From Gammaproteobacteria bacterium (GTDB lineage Bacteria > Pseudomonadota > Gammaproteobacteria > Pseudomonadales > Pseudomonadaceae), in contig JAHJXZ010000129.1 in NCBI GenBank assembly GCA_018827205.1, forward strand, positions 1-51,706: 51,706 nucleotides of DNA, in the 5' to 3' direction. Each line of letters begins with the position of its first letter. Within the stretch, counting starts at the first letter, position 1. Below, piece by piece: positions 34,954-44,733 of this stretch. Under the pieces are notes generated by a model that had not been told where the DNA came from, ran no database searches, and saw only the letters and a list, made by a program, of their open reading frames with translations. Both the position numbers and the translations under genes were made by a program.

Positions 34954-35517
34954 CTAGCGCTGCAGAGCCATCTCAGCAGCCGTGCGGCGCCAGATCAGCT
35001 CACGGGTGTCATAACCACGGCTGCGCGCCTCTTCAAGTAGCGTCGCAAGGTATTTCGCGCTGGCATCCTGATCACGTGTCAGCAACCAGAGGTACTTGCG
35101 ATTGGGATGCCCAACCAGCGCGGCCTGGTAGCCATCATCCAGATACAGCACCCAGTATTCGCCCTTGGTCAGCCCTGGCAGCAGGCTGCTGGCCCAGTTA
35201 TCGAAACGCACCCAGAGTTTATTGGTCTTGCCCGGCACCTGCGCCACCGCCTGACCCTGTACCTGCTGCATATCGCCATCGTATGTGCGGCAGCGATTGG
35301 TCACGCCGATAGTGCCGCCTTCCTGCAGCTCATAAAGCGCCTCGGACTGCGCGCAATTGCGCTGAAAGAACATCGGCAAACGTGCCTGCTCGTACCAGAG
35401 GCCTTGATAACGCGTTAGATCGACCTGTTCGACAGTCCTCGGCGGCACCACGCCCGTGCCGGAGTTGGCGCAGCCCACCAGCAGCGCCGCTGCGGCCAAC
35501 GCCGCCAGCAGGCGCAT
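34954..35517 (-). CDS. Lipocalin-family outer-membrane lipoprotein (Blc-like)
   Basis: This 187-residue protein starts with a lipoprotein signal (MRLLAALAAAALLVGCAN; lipidated Cys16). The mature part is a bacterial lipocalin. The GxW motif is in LTRYQGLWYEQARLP, and later blocks are GVTNRCRTYDGDMQQVQG, GEYWVLYLDDGYQAALVG and the C-terminal YLWLLTRDQDASAKYL. Blc-like lipocalins bind fatty acids or lysophospholipids at the outer membrane. The ATG at 35517 overlaps the preceding gene's stop; a GTG one codon upstream is a possible alternative. It converges on the DUF2141 gene. Confidence 0.92.
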   Translation of the reverse strand: MRLLAALAAAALLVGCANSGTGVVPPRTVEQVDLTRYQGLWYEQARLPMFFQRNCAQSEALYELQEGGTIGVTNRCRTYDGDMQQVQGQAVAQVPGKTNKLWVRFDNWASSLLPGLTKGEYWVLYLDDGYQAALVGHPNRKYLWLLTRDQDASAKYLATLLEEARSRGYDTRELIWRRTAAEMALQR

Positions 35518-35771
35518 CACTTCAAACCCTTGCCGGAAAACATCATGACCTTGTCACCGGCGTATTGAACGCTGATAAAGCGCTGCTCATCGCCCCAGGT
35601 ACAGCTGGACATGCCCAGCGCGCCGGCGCACTCGCCTGGCTTGCCTAGCAGGCTCTCTACCTCATCCTTAGCCATACCCGGCTTGAGCTGGGCGTAATTA
35701 TCCTGATTGACCTTGTTGCAGGCAGCCAGCAGCAGGCAACCAGCGAGTAATGCGACGACACGCAGAGACAT
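35517..35771 (-). CDS. Small BamE/SmpA-like lipoprotein
   Basis: The start is ATG 35771 with AGGAG upstream, giving 84 residues. A lipoprotein signal (MSLRVVALLAGCLLLAAC) puts the lipidated Cys at 18. The mature part has the BamE/SmpA-like opening YAQLKPGMAKDEVESLLGKP, a helix-helix pattern shared by BamE, DUF3862 and related outer-membrane lipoproteins, then a short beta sheet with a Cys pair. It is not BamE itself, being shorter and elsewhere in the genome. It is coupled to the lipocalin gene by a one-base overlap. Confidence 0.82.
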   Translation of the reverse strand: MSLRVVALLAGCLLLAACNKVNQDNYAQLKPGMAKDEVESLLGKPGECAGALGMSSCTWGDEQRFISVQYAGDKVMMFSGKGLK

Positions 35772-35839
35772 GGGGAAACTCCTGAGGAAAGAACCAAGAC
35801 CAGCTTGGCATAGCAATACCGAGCTTGCCTGCTTGGATG

Positions 35840-36457
35840 CTAGAAGCGCGAGCCAGGTTCCAGCAGAAAGGCAGATTCCTCAGCGCTGGAAACGCGCCCG
35901 AGTATCTGATTGCGATGGGGAAAGCGGCCAAAGCGCGCGATTACCTGCTGATGGCGCACGGCATAATCCAGATAGCCGGCAAACAGGTCGCGTTCGGCGA
36001 CTATGGCCTGCTCGCGCAACACCTGAAACAGCTGCACGGCCTGATCCTGTAGCGCCAGATCTTCGGCGTGCTCCAACACCAGATAGGTAAATACGCGCTG
36101 GATTGGTGGCAATTGCTGATCCCAGCCCTGTGCCAGCCCATGCAGGGCCAAGGGTCGAGCCAGCAGATCACCAGCAAAAGCGCGTGGGGTATCGCGAAAG
36201 ATCATCCGTGGCAGCTGATCGAGTAATAGCAGCGTCGCCAGCCAGCCTTCAGGCTCGCCTTGCCAGTCTTGCAACTGACCGGCCAGGGCTTGCTCGACCA
36301 GCGCGCCAAACTGCTCGCGCGCCTGCTCATCCTGGCTGTCCTGCTTACCGAACCACAGCGCGGTACGACTGGCAGCCACCTCGGCAACCGTCACACCATT
36401 GCCGCAGCCGGCCGCACCAAACCACCAGTCGAGTAACGGCTGCCAGGGCGCGTTCAT
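35840..36457 (-). CDS. DUF924 family protein
   Basis: This cytoplasmic protein of about 205 residues is a single DUF924 domain, an all-helical TPR-like fold. The opening is WQPLLDWWFGAAGCGNG. The hallmark is LLDQLPRMIFRDTPRAFAGD, followed by LVLEHAEDLALQDQAVQLF and a C-terminal RFGRFPHRNQILGR. The ATG at 36457 is preferred over a GTG one codon earlier that touches the fbp stop. It follows fbp without a gap, an arrangement that suggests cotranscription. Its function is unknown. Confidence 0.9.
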   Translation of the reverse strand: MNAPWQPLLDWWFGAAGCGNGVTVAEVAASRTALWFGKQDSQDEQAREQFGALVEQALAGQLQDWQGEPEGWLATLLLLDQLPRMIFRDTPRAFAGDLLARPLALHGLAQGWDQQLPPIQRVFTYLVLEHAEDLALQDQAVQLFQVLREQAIVAERDLFAGYLDYAVRHQQVIARFGRFPHRNQILGRVSSAEESAFLLEPGSRF

Positions 36458-36460
36458 CAC

Positions 36461-37468
36461 TTACTCGCGGTGATAAGCGCTGATGCGCAGCACTTCTTCC
36501 TTGGAACCGAGGAAGACGGCTACGCGCTGATGCAGGGAGGTCGGCTGAATATCGAGAATGCGCTGGGTGCCGTTAGTGGCCACGCCGCCAGCCTGCTCGA
36601 TGATCATCGACATTGGGTTGGCTTCATACATCAGGCGCAGCTTGCCCGGCTTTTCTGGCTCGCGGCTATCGCGCGGGTACATAAACACGCCACCGCGGGT
36701 GAGGATGCGATGCACGTCGGCAACCATCGCAGCCACCCAACGCATGTTGTAGTTCTTGCCCAGCGGGCCTTCCTCGCCTGCCAGCAACTCGCTGACATAA
36801 CGCTGCACCGGTGCTTCCCAGTGGCGCTGATTGGACATGTTAATGGCGAATTCTTTGGTCGATTCCGGCACTTTGATGTTGTCGTGAGTCAGCACGAAGC
36901 TGCCCAGTTCGCGATCCAGGGTGAAGCCTTTGACGCCATCACCAAGGGTCAACATCAACATGGTCTGCGGGCCGTAGATCGCATAACCGGCAGCCACTTG
37001 CTCGGTGCCCGGCTGCAGGAAGGCTTCCTCACCCAGATCGCCTTCATCGCCATTGCGATCCGGGCAACGCAGCACTGAGAAGATGGTGCCAACCGAAACG
37101 TTGACATCGATATTGCTGGAGCCATCCAGTGGGTCAAATACCAACAGGTAGGCACCTTTCGGGTACTTGCCGGGAATCTGGTAGGCATTGTCCATTTCTT
37201 CGGACGCCATACCAGCCAGGTGACCGCCCCACTCGTTGGCTTCCAGCAGAATTTCGTTGGAAATCACGTCGAGCTTCTTCTGCACCTCGCCCTGCACGTT
37301 TTCGGTGCCCATGCTGCCCAATACGCCGCCCAGCGCGCCCTTGGATACCTGATGACTGATTTCCTTGCAGGCCCGAGCGACCACTTCGATAAGGAAACGC
37401 AGATCGGCCGGGGTGTTGTTGCAGCGAGTCTGCTCGATCAGGTAGCGGCTGAGGGTAACGCGGGACAT
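36461..37468 (-). CDS. fbp: Fructose-1,6-bisphosphatase class I
   Basis: This 335-residue enzyme hydrolyses fructose-1,6-bisphosphate in gluconeogenesis. The metal-binding signature [20 protein letters not shown] is intact, as are [18 protein letters not shown] and the C-terminal [19 protein letters not shown]. Length is that of the class I family. The upstream 232 bp to the next gene should hold its promoter. Pseudomonads without phosphofructokinase depend on this step for hexose synthesis. Confidence 0.97.
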   Translation of the reverse strand: MSRVTLSRYLIEQTRCNNTPADLRFLIEVVARACKEISHQVSKGALGGVLGSMGTENVQGEVQKKLDVISNEILLEANEWGGHLAGMASEEMDNAYQIPGKYPKGAYLLVFDPLDGSSNIDVNVSVGTIFSVLRCPDRNGDEGDLGEEAFLQPGTEQVAAGYAIYGPQTMLMLTLGDGVKGFTLDRELGSFVLTHDNIKVPESTKEFAINMSNQRHWEAPVQRYVSELLAGEEGPLGKNYNMRWVAAMVADVHRILTRGGVFMYPRDSREPEKPGKLRLMYEANPMSMIIEQAGGVATNGTQRILDIQPTSLHQRVAVFLGSKEEVLRISAYHRE

Positions 37469-37613
37469 GGATGGCTCCGGAGGGAATGAAATCGCGCGCA
37501 GTTTACCCCTTTAGCGGGGAAAGCGCCTTAGCACTGGATAGAAGGGCCTTACGGGAAAATACACAACCGATCAAAACCCACTCAAAGGATCGCGGGCTAG
37601 CGGCATGCAAGGC

Positions 37614-37660
37614 AGAAACAGGTAAGGAAGCGGACTGGGCTCGCACCCGAGCCTGTTTCT
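37614..37660. terminator. Hairpin downstream of the diguanylate cyclase gene
   Basis: AGAAACAGG (37614-37622) pairs with CCTGTTTCT (37652-37660), and an inner GCTCG/CGAGC stem lies between them. It lies 41 bp past the cyclase stop on that gene's strand. There is no U-tract, so termination is a guess; it may instead be a regulatory palindrome for fbp. Confidence 0.4.
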
Positions 37661-37700
37661 AACGCAGCAAGACCGACGCGCAGCAGCCTTTGCTGGGCCA

Positions 37701-39344
37701 TCAGACCAGACTGCAGACCCTGTTACGCCCGGCATGCTTGGCCTTATAGAGCGCAGCATCAGCCACTTGTAGCAGCTCATCGAGTACCAGCCCCTGCTCA
37801 GGCCACAATGCCAGGCCAGCAGACAAGGTCACATAGCGCGCGCCGCCACGGGTCGGTAGCGGGTGCGCTGCCAAATCGCGACAGATGGTTTCCATCCGCG
37901 CGCGCGCCTCATGGGCGTCGGCGCGTGGCAGGATCAACAGGAACTCTTCGCCACCAATACGGAATACTGCATCCGAGCTGCGCAAATTCTCCAGCAGATG
38001 CTGAGCCACGCCCTTGAGTACGTCGTCACCTTCGAGGTGACCATGCTCGTCGTTGAGCAGTTTGAAATGATCCAGATCGATCAGCGCCAAGGAAATCGGC
38101 GTACGTTCGCGCTGCGCCAAGGCCAATTCACGAGAAAAGAATTCGTCCAGATAACGCCGGTTGTACAGCCCAGTCAGCGGGTCACACAGCGCCTGTTCCT
38201 GCAGTTGCTCATGCAGAGTGGTGATGGTGCGCAGGCGCTCCTCGCTCAGGGCCAGGGCTTCGGCCAGCTTCAATTCGCTGAGGTGGCGCTGGGTGACATC
38301 ACGCAGGTAGAGCATCTGCCCGAGCACCAAGGTGCCGCGATGGGTTACCCGCTCGATGGCGCGGATACGCACTTCAAAATAACGCGCCGAATTGGCCAGG
38401 GTCAGCAGGCGATCATGATCGCCCTGTACCTGCTGGCTCAACAGCTGCTGCAAATCTGCACCCAAGATCGGCCAGTCTGCCAGCTGCCTGCCCTGCCAGC
38501 CACTGCGCAGACCGGCCAGTTTCAGCGCGGCAGGGTTCGCCTCGATCACCCGTAACTGCGCATCGACCACCAATACCGGGTCGAGCAGCGCATCCAGCAA
38601 CAAATGGCGGGCTACCGGCAGCAGGTCGAACAGGCGCACACCGACGATCAGCCAGGCAAATGCCACCAAGGTAAAGGCAAAACTGAAGGGGGTAGGGTCG
38701 AAGCCGAACAGCATCCAGCCGAATACCACGTAGCTGATATTGGCGATCCAGGGCACTGCGGTGACGAAGACAAACGCCAGGTAGTGTCGCCGATGCACGC
38801 CATAACTAACGATTGCCGCACGCAGCACCACGCCCATGCAGAAGGTCATAAACAGGTAGACGTAAGCGGCGGCGGCGTAGAACAGCGGCCCATGCTGATA
38901 ACGAATTGGCGCGCCCGGCTCATCGCTCAGTGGCGCCGTACCCGCGCCGTAAAATAAGCCATGCCAGGGGTTGCTCAGGGCCATCAGCCAGATCAGCACC
39001 GGCACCACAGCCAAGCCCAGGGTGCTGCGCAGTGGCAGCGGTTGGCGCACGCTATTGACGTATTGCCAGAGGAAGATTGCCCAGAAAGTCGGTACTACAA
39101 GAATCCCCGGCCAAGCCATGGTGGCCCAGAACACCTTGCACTGCGCACCTTGCGTGGCCATTTCCAGGCTGGCGGCGATCAACCACCAGAGGCTCGCCAG
39201 GTGCAGCACAATAAAACTCTCACGCCCGGGGAAATAACGTTGCTGCGTAACCCAGCGGGCCAACAACAGTACGCCGACACACACCAGGCCGGTCAAAATA
39301 ACCGGGGCACTCAACGCCCAGCCGGAATCACCGCAGACATTCAT
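37701..39344 (-). CDS. Membrane diguanylate cyclase (7TM sensor, PAS, GGDEF)
   Basis: The start chosen is ATG 39344, which gives 547 residues and places the first helix about 10 residues in; the frame extends a further 42 codons upstream without support. Seven to eight membrane helices (about residues 10-220) resemble the 7TM histidine-kinase N-terminal sensor. A PAS-like region follows (DAQLRVIEANPAALKLAGL). Then comes a helical linker and a GGDEF domain with LTGLYNRRYLDEFF and the active-site GGEEF at 464-468. The inhibitory I-site RSSD lies five residues before GGEEF, so c-di-GMP feedback is expected. It should make c-di-GMP from GTP in response to an unknown signal. Confidence 0.93.
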   Translation of the reverse strand: MNVCGDSGWALSAPVILTGLVCVGVLLLARWVTQQRYFPGRESFIVLHLASLWWLIAASLEMATQGAQCKVFWATMAWPGILVVPTFWAIFLWQYVNSVRQPLPLRSTLGLAVVPVLIWLMALSNPWHGLFYGAGTAPLSDEPGAPIRYQHGPLFYAAAAYVYLFMTFCMGVVLRAAIVSYGVHRRHYLAFVFVTAVPWIANISYVVFGWMLFGFDPTPFSFAFTLVAFAWLIVGVRLFDLLPVARHLLLDALLDPVLVVDAQLRVIEANPAALKLAGLRSGWQGRQLADWPILGADLQQLLSQQVQGDHDRLLTLANSARYFEVRIRAIERVTHRGTLVLGQMLYLRDVTQRHLSELKLAEALALSEERLRTITTLHEQLQEQALCDPLTGLYNRRYLDEFFSRELALAQRERTPISLALIDLDHFKLLNDEHGHLEGDDVLKGVAQHLLENLRSSDAVFRIGGEEFLLILPRADAHEARARMETICRDLAAHPLPTRGGARYVTLSAGLALWPEQGLVLDELLQVADAALYKAKHAGRNRVCSLV

Positions 39345-39538
39345 CGGTAGGACACTGCCAAGGAAAACGGCTGTGGATGCTTGCCAAACTGGCCGGGCAA
39401 TCGCACAAAAACCGCCCAAAAACGGGGCGCAGTAGAAATACGCAAGGGCCTTCCTGACCTCAAACGCCAATCAATTGAAGATGCCAACCATACTGCAAAA
39501 ATCGTTAGGCAGCTGGGCTTTATTTCTGTTAGCGGAGT

Positions 39539-40909
39539 CTATTCAGCGCTCGGCCGGCGCAACAGGCTGACCGCCATCAGCGCCAGCAAGCCTACCCCAA
39601 GCAGCAGCACCAACCACAAGCCCCAACGCTTCCAATCGCTCTCGCCAGCTGCTGCCTGTTCTTGCTGCGCCAGGTTCTCCGCCTGCAACTGCGCTTCGGC
39701 TGTGCCCAGTTGCTGTAGGCGCTGCGGCTGATAGCCAGGAATCAAGGTCGACAACGGCAGGGCAGCCGACTCAGCCCCCGCTCGCCCCAATGCCAGTCGA
39801 TAAGGCGGGCTGCCGCGCAGGAGAAACACCAGCTGAGTGGCGCGTACCGCAACCTTGATCTGCGGGGGCTCGACGCCCAGGCCACCGCCCCGTTCATCAA
39901 CCTGTAGACGCAGCTGCTGCATCGCCCAACCCGGCAACGGCAGTTCGTCTTGACGGATTTCCACGCCATTTTCCGGCAGCCGATAGAGCAGGCCCTGAGA
40001 CAATGATTGCCAAGCGCCCTTGGCTTCGCTGCGGCCGCTAACACGGATCGGCGCCAGGCTATTGGCTTGACTGAGCTCGACGTGCAGGCGCTCAAGCGGC
40101 AAGGCCAGCGGCAATTGCCACTGATACTGGCCATCTGGGCCGCGCGTCGCCGCCAGCGGCTGCGACCACACCAGTGGCGCCGGCATGCTGTCACTGCGTT
40201 GGCTGCGCAAGCTAGCCGCCGTCAATTGCGGCGCTTGCTGTGGACTTTGCCAAAGCAGGCGCAGGTAGCGCGCCTTGCTGCCCGGCAGCTCTACTTGGCG
40301 CTGCTCAACACGCTCGCCATCGAATGATAGGCGCGCCAACTGCCCACTACCCCAGGAACGCCAGGCTTGCAGGTCATCACTGGCCTCGATGCTGAAGCGC
40401 TGAAAACCGTCCTGGCCGCCGCTCCAGTCCAGCTGCAGGCGCACCAGCGGCTCTTGCAGCGTACTGGCATCCAGCAGCCAGCCACGCAACACAGACGGTT
40501 TGTCAGCTGCACTCGGCTCATCGAGCAGTTCGATCAAGGTGCCGCTGGTACTGCGCTGCACCCGCAGGCTAGGCGTGGCACTGCTGTCACCCTGCTCGGC
40601 ATACAGCGGAAACCACTTCACCGCCTGTTCCTGCTGACTGTCGCGCGACTCGCCCTGCCCTGCTACCAGCGCGTAGGCCAGGGCCTGGCCTTCCGCGTTA
40701 AACACCCGCAGGTCACGTAAATCGCCATAACGCGCGGCGAAATGCAGCGCCATCGGCACATCCAGGCGGTACCAGGGGCCGTTCCCGCTAAGGCTTAGCG
40801 GCAGCTGCACGGCATAGTCAGCGGGCTGCTCCTGCGCCAGGGCTGGCGCATTGCACAACAGACCAAGCAGCGCAGCGCTGCCCACTGCGTGAATCAAACG
40901 ACTGATCAT
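39539..40909 (-). CDS. DUF3999 membrane-anchored envelope protein
   Basis: The start is ATG 40909, overlapping the stop of the DUF2339 gene as ATGA, giving 456 residues. A signal peptide (MISRLIHAVGSAALLGLLCNAPALAQ) leads into a long beta-rich periplasmic region of the DUF3999 type. That region contains YGDLRDLRVFNAEGQALAYAL and FQRFSIEASDDLQAWRSWGSG, a discoidin-like feature. A single C-terminal membrane helix (WGLWLVLLLGVGLLALMAVSLL) anchors it. DUF3999 is usually encoded next to DUF2339. The function is unknown; a paired envelope role is inferred. Confidence 0.9.
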   Translation of the reverse strand: MISRLIHAVGSAALLGLLCNAPALAQEQPADYAVQLPLSLSGNGPWYRLDVPMALHFAARYGDLRDLRVFNAEGQALAYALVAGQGESRDSQQEQAVKWFPLYAEQGDSSATPSLRVQRSTSGTLIELLDEPSAADKPSVLRGWLLDASTLQEPLVRLQLDWSGGQDGFQRFSIEASDDLQAWRSWGSGQLARLSFDGERVEQRQVELPGSKARYLRLLWQSPQQAPQLTAASLRSQRSDSMPAPLVWSQPLAATRGPDGQYQWQLPLALPLERLHVELSQANSLAPIRVSGRSEAKGAWQSLSQGLLYRLPENGVEIRQDELPLPGWAMQQLRLQVDERGGGLGVEPPQIKVAVRATQLVFLLRGSPPYRLALGRAGAESAALPLSTLIPGYQPQRLQQLGTAEAQLQAENLAQQEQAAAGESDWKRWGLWLVLLLGVGLLALMAVSLLRRPSAE

Positions 40910-43900
40910 GCTTGCTCCTGCGGTTGTTCCGCATCCACCTTGCGTGCTGGCAAGGGGGCGAAATAACCCACCACCAGCAGCAATACACCCACACCAATAA
41001 ACGACACGATGCGCTCCAGGCCACCGCGATTCCCCAATTCGACGAAGAACAACTTGGCCACCACCAGGGCGATCAACGCCGCGCCGATCAGCCACAGCTC
41101 ACGCCGTCCATGCCGGTTGCCGAATACCATCAGTGGCAGGGCGATCAGCGTCCAGACAATCGACAGGCCGGCCTGCACCAGCATCGAATCGAGCAGCGCA
41201 TCCAGCTGATAAGACACGCCACCCCAGTGGTGGGCCGTGCGCATCACCATCGCCGTCAGCAGGGCGAATAGCGAAGCACCCGCCACGGCCTGGGTCAGCC
41301 ACTGGCTGCGTACGCCATCCACGCCCAGCTCGGCCAGGCCCATGCGCGCCCAGGCGAACACTGCACCAAGGGCAAACAGCAGGCCCAGCTCCAGCGGATT
41401 GAGCAGCGGCAAATAGGCCAGCGGTTCAGCGTCGCCGGCACTGACCACGTTGGCCAGCCAGAACCAGCCCAGCATCAGCAGCGCCAATGGTGCCGCCGCC
41501 AGCAAGCGGTATTCCCGCGGATAAGCCGCCAAAGGCCATGGCCAGCGACGTGGCAGCGCCATCAGCCACAGGTAGGCACTTGGCAGCAGTGCCCAACCCA
41601 GGCAGCGCCAGGCGTTGTAATGCTCCGACAGGGCCAGCAGCAGGTAGCGCAACTCCAGCGCCAGCACGCCCAACAGCAACCAGCAGCCGAGCACATGGGC
41701 GGCGCTCAACGCGCCCGCCGGCAACTGCGCGGCCAAGCGCCGTAGCGCCCAGAAGTGCACGGCAAACAGTAGCGCCCAGGCCAGCCAGCCGAACTGCGCG
41801 GCCGGGTGATACTCCAAGTGCCAGGTATGCAGCAGTACCACGCCAGCCAGCGGCGTCAGCAGGCAGCACAGCAGCGCCAGTTCGGCCCAGCGCGTGCGTC
41901 GGGCGAGGAACGCGGCCAGAGCCACACTGGCCGCCAGCACCGCCAGCAGGGCACTGCTCTGCCATTGCGGCGCGACAAAGCGCAGCACTTCGCTACTCAG
42001 CGCCAGCGCCCACCAGGCCGCGCCCCATACCAGCAGCAATTGCGCCAAACCAAGCAAACTGAAATTGCCCAGAGCGCTGGGTGCATCGCGACGCGCCAGC
42101 TGTTGCAAGCGCCAGGCACCGACCAAAGCGGCCACGCCCAGTACCAGCGGCGTCCAGAAATCCATATGAGCCAGCGGCCGAATCCCCTCGGCAGACAGCT
42201 GGCCGAACAGCAGCGGGCTGACAGCGAGGAACACCAGCCCCGCCAGTACCTGCAACAACAGTCCGAAGACAAAACTGGCGCGCTGCTGCAGGTGCAGGCT
42301 GAGCCAGATAATCAGCAGCCCGCTGCCACCCCATACCGCGCTGGCTGTAGCCCAGGGCAGGACAAACAGCACCGCCAGATTGAGGAACACCAGACCGACC
42401 AGCAGCACCACCGACAGCCCGCGCAACAGGCGACGATCTGCACCCACCTGCGGATCACGCGCCGCCAGCAGCATGCCTGCGATCAGGCCAAAGCCAATCA
42501 GCGAAGACGTCAGCAAGCCCTGCCAGCCGGCGGAAAATCCGCCCATGCCGGTGGCCGCATTGCCGGCCATGTCCAGCATAAATACCAGGCCGCCGAGCAA
42601 CTGCACGGCAAAGGCGCTGAACAGGAAGCTGCGTGCCTGTAGGCGCAAGCCCAGCCACAACGTCAGCAGGCCGGCCAGCGCCCAGCTGATCGCCGTGCCC
42701 TGCGCGGCAAACAGCAGTGGTGCAATCAGATAAAGGAAGAACAGTCCGGCGCAGGCCAACACCGGCAAACCGCGCACCTCCCAGCTGCTGGCTTGTTCCG
42801 TGTTCTGGCGCAGCTGCCAGTAACTGAACAACAAGGCCACGCCGAGCATCAACGCGCCCAGCGGCGCGCCGTCCAGCAGGGTCAACTCACCGCCGCGCAA
42901 GCCGATGGCAAACGCCAGTGCCGCGCCAAACTGCAGCAGCAAGGCAAACGCCCGGGCCAGGCTGCGTTGCTGCCGCAGGCCGAGCCAGAAGATACCCGCG
43001 CCTTCAACCGCCCAGGCGGCCGAGGTCCAGCGGGCATCCAGCCCCAAGGGAATCGCCAAGCTGCCAAATACCACACCCAGCGCCAGGCAGGTTTCCACCA
43101 GCAGTGCCGCGCGATCACCGGTGCGTCCGACCAGCAACCGCGCCAGCACTAGGTAGAACAGCCCCAACGCCAGGGCGCTGAAGGCTGCGGCAAACTCGAT
43201 GTGCTGCACCAATGCGAACTGCAGGCCAAAACCCACCAGCGGCGGACCGAACAGCACGGTGGCATCGATATAGTCGCCCTTGCGCGCAGCCCAGCGCAGC
43301 AGTTCATCGCGATCTTCGGGCGCATCCAGGGCTTCGCGCAGTTTGCGCCGGGCAAACAGCAGGCCGATCGCCACATACATCAGGAAGAACAGAATCAGGA
43401 ACGGCTCGGTGCTCCACAGCAGTTCCGGCGTATAGGAGCGAATACCCCAGGCGAAACCGATGCCGAAGGTGCCGACAAAGCCGATCAGATTGAGCAGCCG
43501 CCAGGCCTTGAACCAGGCGATAGCAAAGATGCCGGCATTGAGCAGGGCAAAATAGCTGAACAGCGCCACATGGTTGCCGCTGCCTGTACTGGTCAGGATC
43601 GGCGCGGCAAAACCGCCCAGGGCCGCCGCGGCGGCCAGACCCAGGGCATCCTGCTTGATCGCCAGAATTGCCGAAAACACCGTGACCAGCACCAGCAGGC
43701 CCAACGCTACGCCAGGGGCCAATAAAGGATGCAGACGCATGGCGGCGAACACCGTCAGGTACAGCACCGCAACCCCAGTGCCCTGCAGCATCAATGCATA
43801 GTTGGGGTTACGCAGACGCAGCCACCAGCCCAATCCCAGCAAGGCCACCGCACTGGCGGCGACACTGGCGTAACGGAGTTCCACCGGCACCACCACGCCT

Positions 43901-44493
43901 TCGGTGGCGTAACGCAGCAAAAAGGCCAGGCCGAGAAACAACAGCACCACACCGACACGCAACACCGTGTTGCCGCCCAGCAACCAGTTCTTGGCCGCTG
44001 CAAAGCCCCGCTCAAGCAAGGTGGGCTGACGCGGCTCAGCAGGCTTCCAGGGTTTAGCGGGCAGTGGTTTGATCGCAGCGGCGGGCTCGGCCGCAGTCTG
44101 CATTGGCGCGACAGACTCAGTCGCAGGTTCGGGCAGGACAAAATCCAGGGTCCAGTCCAACTCGGGCTCGGCCGCCTGGGCAGTGACAATCGCCTCAGGT
44201 TCGGTCCCGGCAACGGCACTGAGCGACTCCGCCACGGGCGGTGCTTCAGGGGCTGGCGTGGCGCCCTGCTCCAGTTTGAGCAAGCGCTCATACAGCGCCG
44301 CAGTGCCCTGTTCGAAGCGCTGAGAAAAGGCCTTGAGCTGAGCCGTTAGCGCGACATTCTCGCGCTCCAGCCCATGCAGTTTGAGCGCCTGACCAAGACC
44401 CAGGCCCATCAGCCCACCCAGTAGCGAAGCCGTCAGCGTCTCATCCGCCAAGGCTCCGAGCACCAACCCGACCAGCATGAAGATCCATTGCAT
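40906..44493 (-). CDS. DUF2339 polytopic membrane protein
   Basis: This is a very large 1195-residue membrane protein. A short N-terminal hydrophobic pair (MQWIFMLVGLVLGALAD) is followed by a heptad-like region (QLKAFSQRFEQGTAALYERL) and an Ala/Pro/Glu-rich linker. About 30 membrane helices then run from residue 190 to the end, the DUF2339 pattern. It contains FLGLAFLLRYATEGVVVPVE and GNRGGLERIVSFIGVGVLLL, both typical of the family. AGGAACG precedes the ATG. Its function is not known; coupling to DUF3999 suggests a two-part envelope assembly. Confidence 0.92.
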   Translation of the reverse strand: MQWIFMLVGLVLGALADETLTASLLGGLMGLGLGQALKLHGLERENVALTAQLKAFSQRFEQGTAALYERLLKLEQGATPAPEAPPVAESLSAVAGTEPEAIVTAQAAEPELDWTLDFVLPEPATESVAPMQTAAEPAAAIKPLPAKPWKPAEPRQPTLLERGFAAAKNWLLGGNTVLRVGVVLLFLGLAFLLRYATEGVVVPVELRYASVAASAVALLGLGWWLRLRNPNYALMLQGTGVAVLYLTVFAAMRLHPLLAPGVALGLLVLVTVFSAILAIKQDALGLAAAAALGGFAAPILTSTGSGNHVALFSYFALLNAGIFAIAWFKAWRLLNLIGFVGTFGIGFAWGIRSYTPELLWSTEPFLILFFLMYVAIGLLFARRKLREALDAPEDRDELLRWAARKGDYIDATVLFGPPLVGFGLQFALVQHIEFAAAFSALALGLFYLVLARLLVGRTGDRAALLVETCLALGVVFGSLAIPLGLDARWTSAAWAVEGAGIFWLGLRQQRSLARAFALLLQFGAALAFAIGLRGGELTLLDGAPLGALMLGVALLFSYWQLRQNTEQASSWEVRGLPVLACAGLFFLYLIAPLLFAAQGTAISWALAGLLTLWLGLRLQARSFLFSAFAVQLLGGLVFMLDMAGNAATGMGGFSAGWQGLLTSSLIGFGLIAGMLLAARDPQVGADRRLLRGLSVVLLVGLVFLNLAVLFVLPWATASAVWGGSGLLIIWLSLHLQQRASFVFGLLLQVLAGLVFLAVSPLLFGQLSAEGIRPLAHMDFWTPLVLGVAALVGAWRLQQLARRDAPSALGNFSLLGLAQLLLVWGAAWWALALSSEVLRFVAPQWQSSALLAVLAASVALAAFLARRTRWAELALLCCLLTPLAGVVLLHTWHLEYHPAAQFGWLAWALLFAVHFWALRRLAAQLPAGALSAAHVLGCWLLLGVLALELRYLLLALSEHYNAWRCLGWALLPSAYLWLMALPRRWPWPLAAYPREYRLLAAAPLALLMLGWFWLANVVSAGDAEPLAYLPLLNPLELGLLFALGAVFAWARMGLAELGVDGVRSQWLTQAVAGASLFALLTAMVMRTAHHWGGVSYQLDALLDSMLVQAGLSIVWTLIALPLMVFGNRHGRRELWLIGAALIALVVAKLFFVELGNRGGLERIVSFIGVGVLLLVVGYFAPLPARKVDAEQPQEQA

Positions 44494-44676
44494 GCAGCGC
44501 GTTCCTATTTAGCTAAACCCGAACATCCTGTTGCCCGGTACTCGGCGCAAACTGCGCAGCAGTATAGGAGCCTGACCGGTGCATACCCAGAGAGACGTAT
44601 GCCGCACGCATCACAGCACAGTAAGAAATTGGCCGGGTTACAACCGCACAAAATATGACCAGCTGGCAGATAGTCA

Positions 44677-44704
44677 TTCACAAACGCTGTAAGGCCGCTA
44701 TCAT
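44677..44704 (+). promoter_or_regulatory. Putative sigma-70 promoter for the YkgJ-type gene
   Basis: TTCACA (44677-44682) and TATCAT (44699-44704) are separated by 16 bases, each one or two mismatches from the sigma-70 consensus, 29 bases before the start of the next gene. The rest of the 240-bp gap contains nothing else I can identify. Confidence 0.4.
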
Positions 44705-44733
44705 CGCGCGCCGCACACCTGACGCCAGCCCCG

